A DNA stretch of 64,000 bases, taken from the NCBI RefSeq assembly GCF_016901015.1, contig NZ_JAFEUP010000005.1, forward strand, positions 1 to 64,000. Reading direction: 5' to 3'. This document shows, one piece after another, positions 61,166 through 64,000 of the stretch. The translations under genes and the position numbers were made by a program. The notes under the pieces are model-generated. The model was not told the origin of the DNA. It ran no database searches and was given only the letters and a program-made list of their open reading frames with translations. Position 1 is the first letter of the stretch. Each line of letters starts with the position of its first letter. The DNA is from Zestomonas insulae. GTDB lineage: Bacteria > Pseudomonadota > Gammaproteobacteria > Pseudomonadales > Pseudomonadaceae.

Positions 61166-62944
61166 TTAGAACTGCTCGGCGTCGAGCAGGTACAGCGATT
61201 CGCTACCGGCCTTGACCGAGGCGCTCAGCGAGTGGATGCGCGGCAGCAGGCGGGCGAAAAAGAAACGCGCGGTGCCCAACTTGCTCACGTAGAACTCGTC
61301 GTCGCCCTGCTTGGCCAGCGCGGCGCGCGCCATCAGTGCCCACATGTAGGCGTAGGCGGTGTAGCCGAACACCTGCAGGTACTCGACCGAGGCGGCGCCG
61401 ATTTCGTTCGGGTTGGCCTTGGCGCTGTCGATGACCCACGCGGTCAGCTCATCGAGGTTGGCGACGGCTGCCTTGAGCGGCTCGACAAACTCGGCCAGCG
61501 AGGCGTCCGCGCTGCTGACGAAGGCTTTGATCTCATCGGCGAAGTGCTTGTAGAAGCTACCGCCGCTGCCGACGATCTTGCGGCCCATCAGATCCAGCGA
61601 CTGGATGCCGTTGGTGCCTTCGTAGATCTGCGTGATGCGGCAGTCGCGGATCAGCTGCTCCTGGCCCCACTCGCGGACGTAACCGTGACCGCCGAAGATC
61701 TGCTGGCCGTGGACGGTAGTTTCCAGGCCCATGTCGGTGAGGAACGCCTTGGCCACTGGGGTCAGCAGGGCAACCAGCTCTTCCGCACGCTTGCGGGTGC
61801 TGGCGTCTTCGCTGTACTTGGCGGTGTCCAACTGCATGGCGACGTAGCTGGAGAAGGCACGACCGCCTTCGTTCAACGCTTTCATGGTCAGCAGCATGCG
61901 GCGTACATCCGGATGCACGATGATCGGATCGGCGGCTTTGTCCTTGGCCACCGGACCGGTCGGCGCGCGGCTCTGGATGCGGTCGCGGGCGTACTCGACG
62001 GCGTTCTGGTAGGAGCGCTCACCGAGCGACAGGCCCTGGATGCCAACACCCAGACGCTCGTAGTTCATCATGGTGAACATAGCGTTGAGGCCCTTGTTCG
62101 GCGCATCGACGATCCAGCCGGTGGCGCCGTCGAAGTTCATCACGCAGGTGGCCGAGGCCTTGATGCCCATCTTGTGCTCGATCGAGCCGCAGGACAGCGA
62201 GTTATTCGCGCCCAACGAACCGTCGGCGTTGACCATGACCTTCGGCACCAGGAACAGCGAGATGCCTTTCGGGCCAGCCGGGGCGTCGGGCAGCTTGGCC
62301 AGCACCAGGTGGACGATGTTCTCGGTCAGGTCGTGCTCGCCGCCGGTGATGAAGATCTTGGTGCCGCTGATCTTGTAGCTGCCGTCCGCCTGCGGTTCGG
62401 CCTTGGTGCGGATGATGCCCAGGTCAGTACCGGCGTGCGGCTCGGTCAGGCACATGGAACCCGCCCAGACGCCGGCGTACATGTTCGGCAGGAACTGTTC
62501 CTTCAGCTCTTCGCTGGCGTGGTTGAGGATCGACAGGCAGGCGCCAGCGGTCAGCATCGGGTACAGGCCGAACGACAGGTTGGCCGAATTGACCATTTCC
62601 TCGACCTGGGCGCCGATCACCTTGGGCATGCCCATGCCGCCGAATTCTGGTGAGCCGCCGACGCCGACCCAGCCGCCTTCGGCATAGGTGCGGTAGGCCG
62701 CCGGGAAACCGGCCGGGGTTTTCACCGCGCCGTCGGTCCACGCGCAACCTTCTTCATCGCCACTGCGGTTCAGCGGGGCGATGACGCCTCCGGTGACCTT
62801 GCCGGCTTCTTCGAGGATCGCCGAGGCGGTGTCGGCATCGACCACTTCGGCCAGGCCTGGCAGCTCGGCCCACAGCTTGGCGACGTCGAATACTTCATTG
62901 AGAACGAAGCGCATGTCGCGCAGGGGAGCTTTGTAGTCAGCCAT
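61166..62944 (-). CDS. Acyl-CoA dehydrogenase (long form)
   Basis: FAD enzyme of fatty-acid beta-oxidation, 592 residues, about 200 longer than classical members because of an added C-terminal domain. Motifs include CLTEPHAGTDLG near 165, GTKIFITGGEHDL near 193, the active-site region with Glu in QIYEGTNGIQSLDL, and the long-form C-terminal domain. It resembles the PA0506-PA0508 group of P. aeruginosa. A related gene lies 188 bases upstream on the same strand. A TetR-like inverted repeat in the gap may control it. Confidence 0.93.
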   Translation of the reverse strand: MADYKAPLRDMRFVLNEVFDVAKLWAELPGLAEVVDADTASAILEEAGKVTGGVIAPLNRSGDEEGCAWTDGAVKTPAGFPAAYRTYAEGGWVGVGGSPEFGGMGMPKVIGAQVEEMVNSANLSFGLYPMLTAGACLSILNHASEELKEQFLPNMYAGVWAGSMCLTEPHAGTDLGIIRTKAEPQADGSYKISGTKIFITGGEHDLTENIVHLVLAKLPDAPAGPKGISLFLVPKVMVNADGSLGANNSLSCGSIEHKMGIKASATCVMNFDGATGWIVDAPNKGLNAMFTMMNYERLGVGIQGLSLGERSYQNAVEYARDRIQSRAPTGPVAKDKAADPIIVHPDVRRMLLTMKALNEGGRAFSSYVAMQLDTAKYSEDASTRKRAEELVALLTPVAKAFLTDMGLETTVHGQQIFGGHGYVREWGQEQLIRDCRITQIYEGTNGIQSLDLMGRKIVGSGGSFYKHFADEIKAFVSSADASLAEFVEPLKAAVANLDELTAWVIDSAKANPNEIGAASVEYLQVFGYTAYAYMWALMARAALAKQGDDEFYVSKLGTARFFFARLLPRIHSLSASVKAGSESLYLLDAEQF

Positions 62945-63046
62945 GGTGGATTCCTCGAGCGAACAAAACAGGGCCTGCCAGCCAGGATTGCGCAGGTGCG
63001 GCGGAGTTTAAGCGAACAACTTTTTTGATATGTAGCGTCATGTTGA

Positions 63047-63058
63047 GACCGTCCGGTC
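63047..63058. promoter_or_regulatory. Candidate TetR-family operator upstream of the acyl-CoA dehydrogenase
   Basis: GACCG and CGGTC flank two bases (GACCGTCCGGTC), a common TetR-operator layout, about 105 bases before the start codon and over a possible -35 region. Regulator identity is unknown and none is encoded in the window. Confidence 0.4.
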
Positions 63059-63085
63059 ATTTCACGAAGGGCGAGGCGCGCGCAT

Positions 63086-63110
63086 GAAAAAGCCCGCCAT
63101 AAGGCGGGCT
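63086..63110 (-). terminator. Terminator of the partial acyl-CoA dehydrogenase gene
   Basis: AGCCCGCC (63091-63098) pairs with GGCGGGCT (63103-63110) and the minus strand then has T5. It separates the two dehydrogenase genes, so the downstream one needs its own promoter. Confidence 0.82.
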
Positions 63111-63132
63111 TCTCCGGGCGCCGAACCGCTCG

Positions 63133-64000
<868 letters not shown>

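Overview
The window is a gene-dense, GC-rich stretch of Pseudomonas core chromosome. Gene order from the rRNA leader to the RmcA-like gene follows the P. aeruginosa PAO1 block from about PA0668 down to PA0575, as I remember it. The organism is probably a Pseudomonas other than P. aeruginosa: trpE and trpG are adjacent here, whereas PAO1 carries its R/F-pyocin cluster between them. I see no insertion sequence, prophage, CRISPR array, integrase or toxin-antitoxin pair.

Layout. 1-370: promoter and boxA leader of an rRNA operon that runs off the left edge on the minus strand. 386-4745: tyrS (minus), an M23 endopeptidase with anmK, and erpA. 4846-12067: argC, hemJ, a nitronate-monooxygenase-like flavoprotein, a DUF805 membrane protein, an SDR, an AAA+ ATPase, a HIT protein and coq7. 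12130-14464: speD, osmC and vfr. 14539-20082: trpC, trpD, trpG, trpE, gph and rpe, all minus. 20215-24596: a four-gene ABC importer of the Agt/Pot type. 24769-28231: a DUF3530 protein, djlA, murU and amgK. 28360-36035: lptD-surA-pdxA-rsmA-apaG-apaH-glpE. 36315-41168: the prkA-yeaH-spoVR stress cluster. 41230-45645: a DUF4136 protein, cca, folK/folB, plsY and tsaD. 45847-50085: rpsU-dnaG-rpoD. 50184-54011: an RmcA-like cyclic-di-GMP enzyme and a CAU tRNA. 54409-64000: a P2-type ATPase, norR and flavohemoglobin, an EndA-like protein and two acyl-CoA dehydrogenases, the last cut by the right edge.

How the genes work together. Cell-envelope functions recur: AnmK, AmgK and MurU belong to muropeptide recycling, and the M23 enzyme, LptD, SurA and PlsY serve wall, outer membrane and phospholipid. 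Information processing is covered by rpsU-dnaG-rpoD, RsmA, Cca, TsaD, TyrS and a tRNA. Signalling is covered by Vfr (cAMP), the RmcA-like protein (c-di-GMP) and NorR (nitric oxide).

I found no convincing wholly new multigene system. The observations most worth following are: three matching GT-N7-AC sites, one over the norR start; an EndA-family protein whose catalytic Glu-His pair reads Ser-Ala; a P2-type ATPase lacking two acidic cation ligands; a Trp-rich tail of gph that could double as a trpE leader peptide; a strong minus-strand terminator just ahead of osmC; a CAU tRNA that looks like tRNA-Ile2 and whose promoter overlaps the upstream stop codon; and the contiguous trpE-trpG junction.
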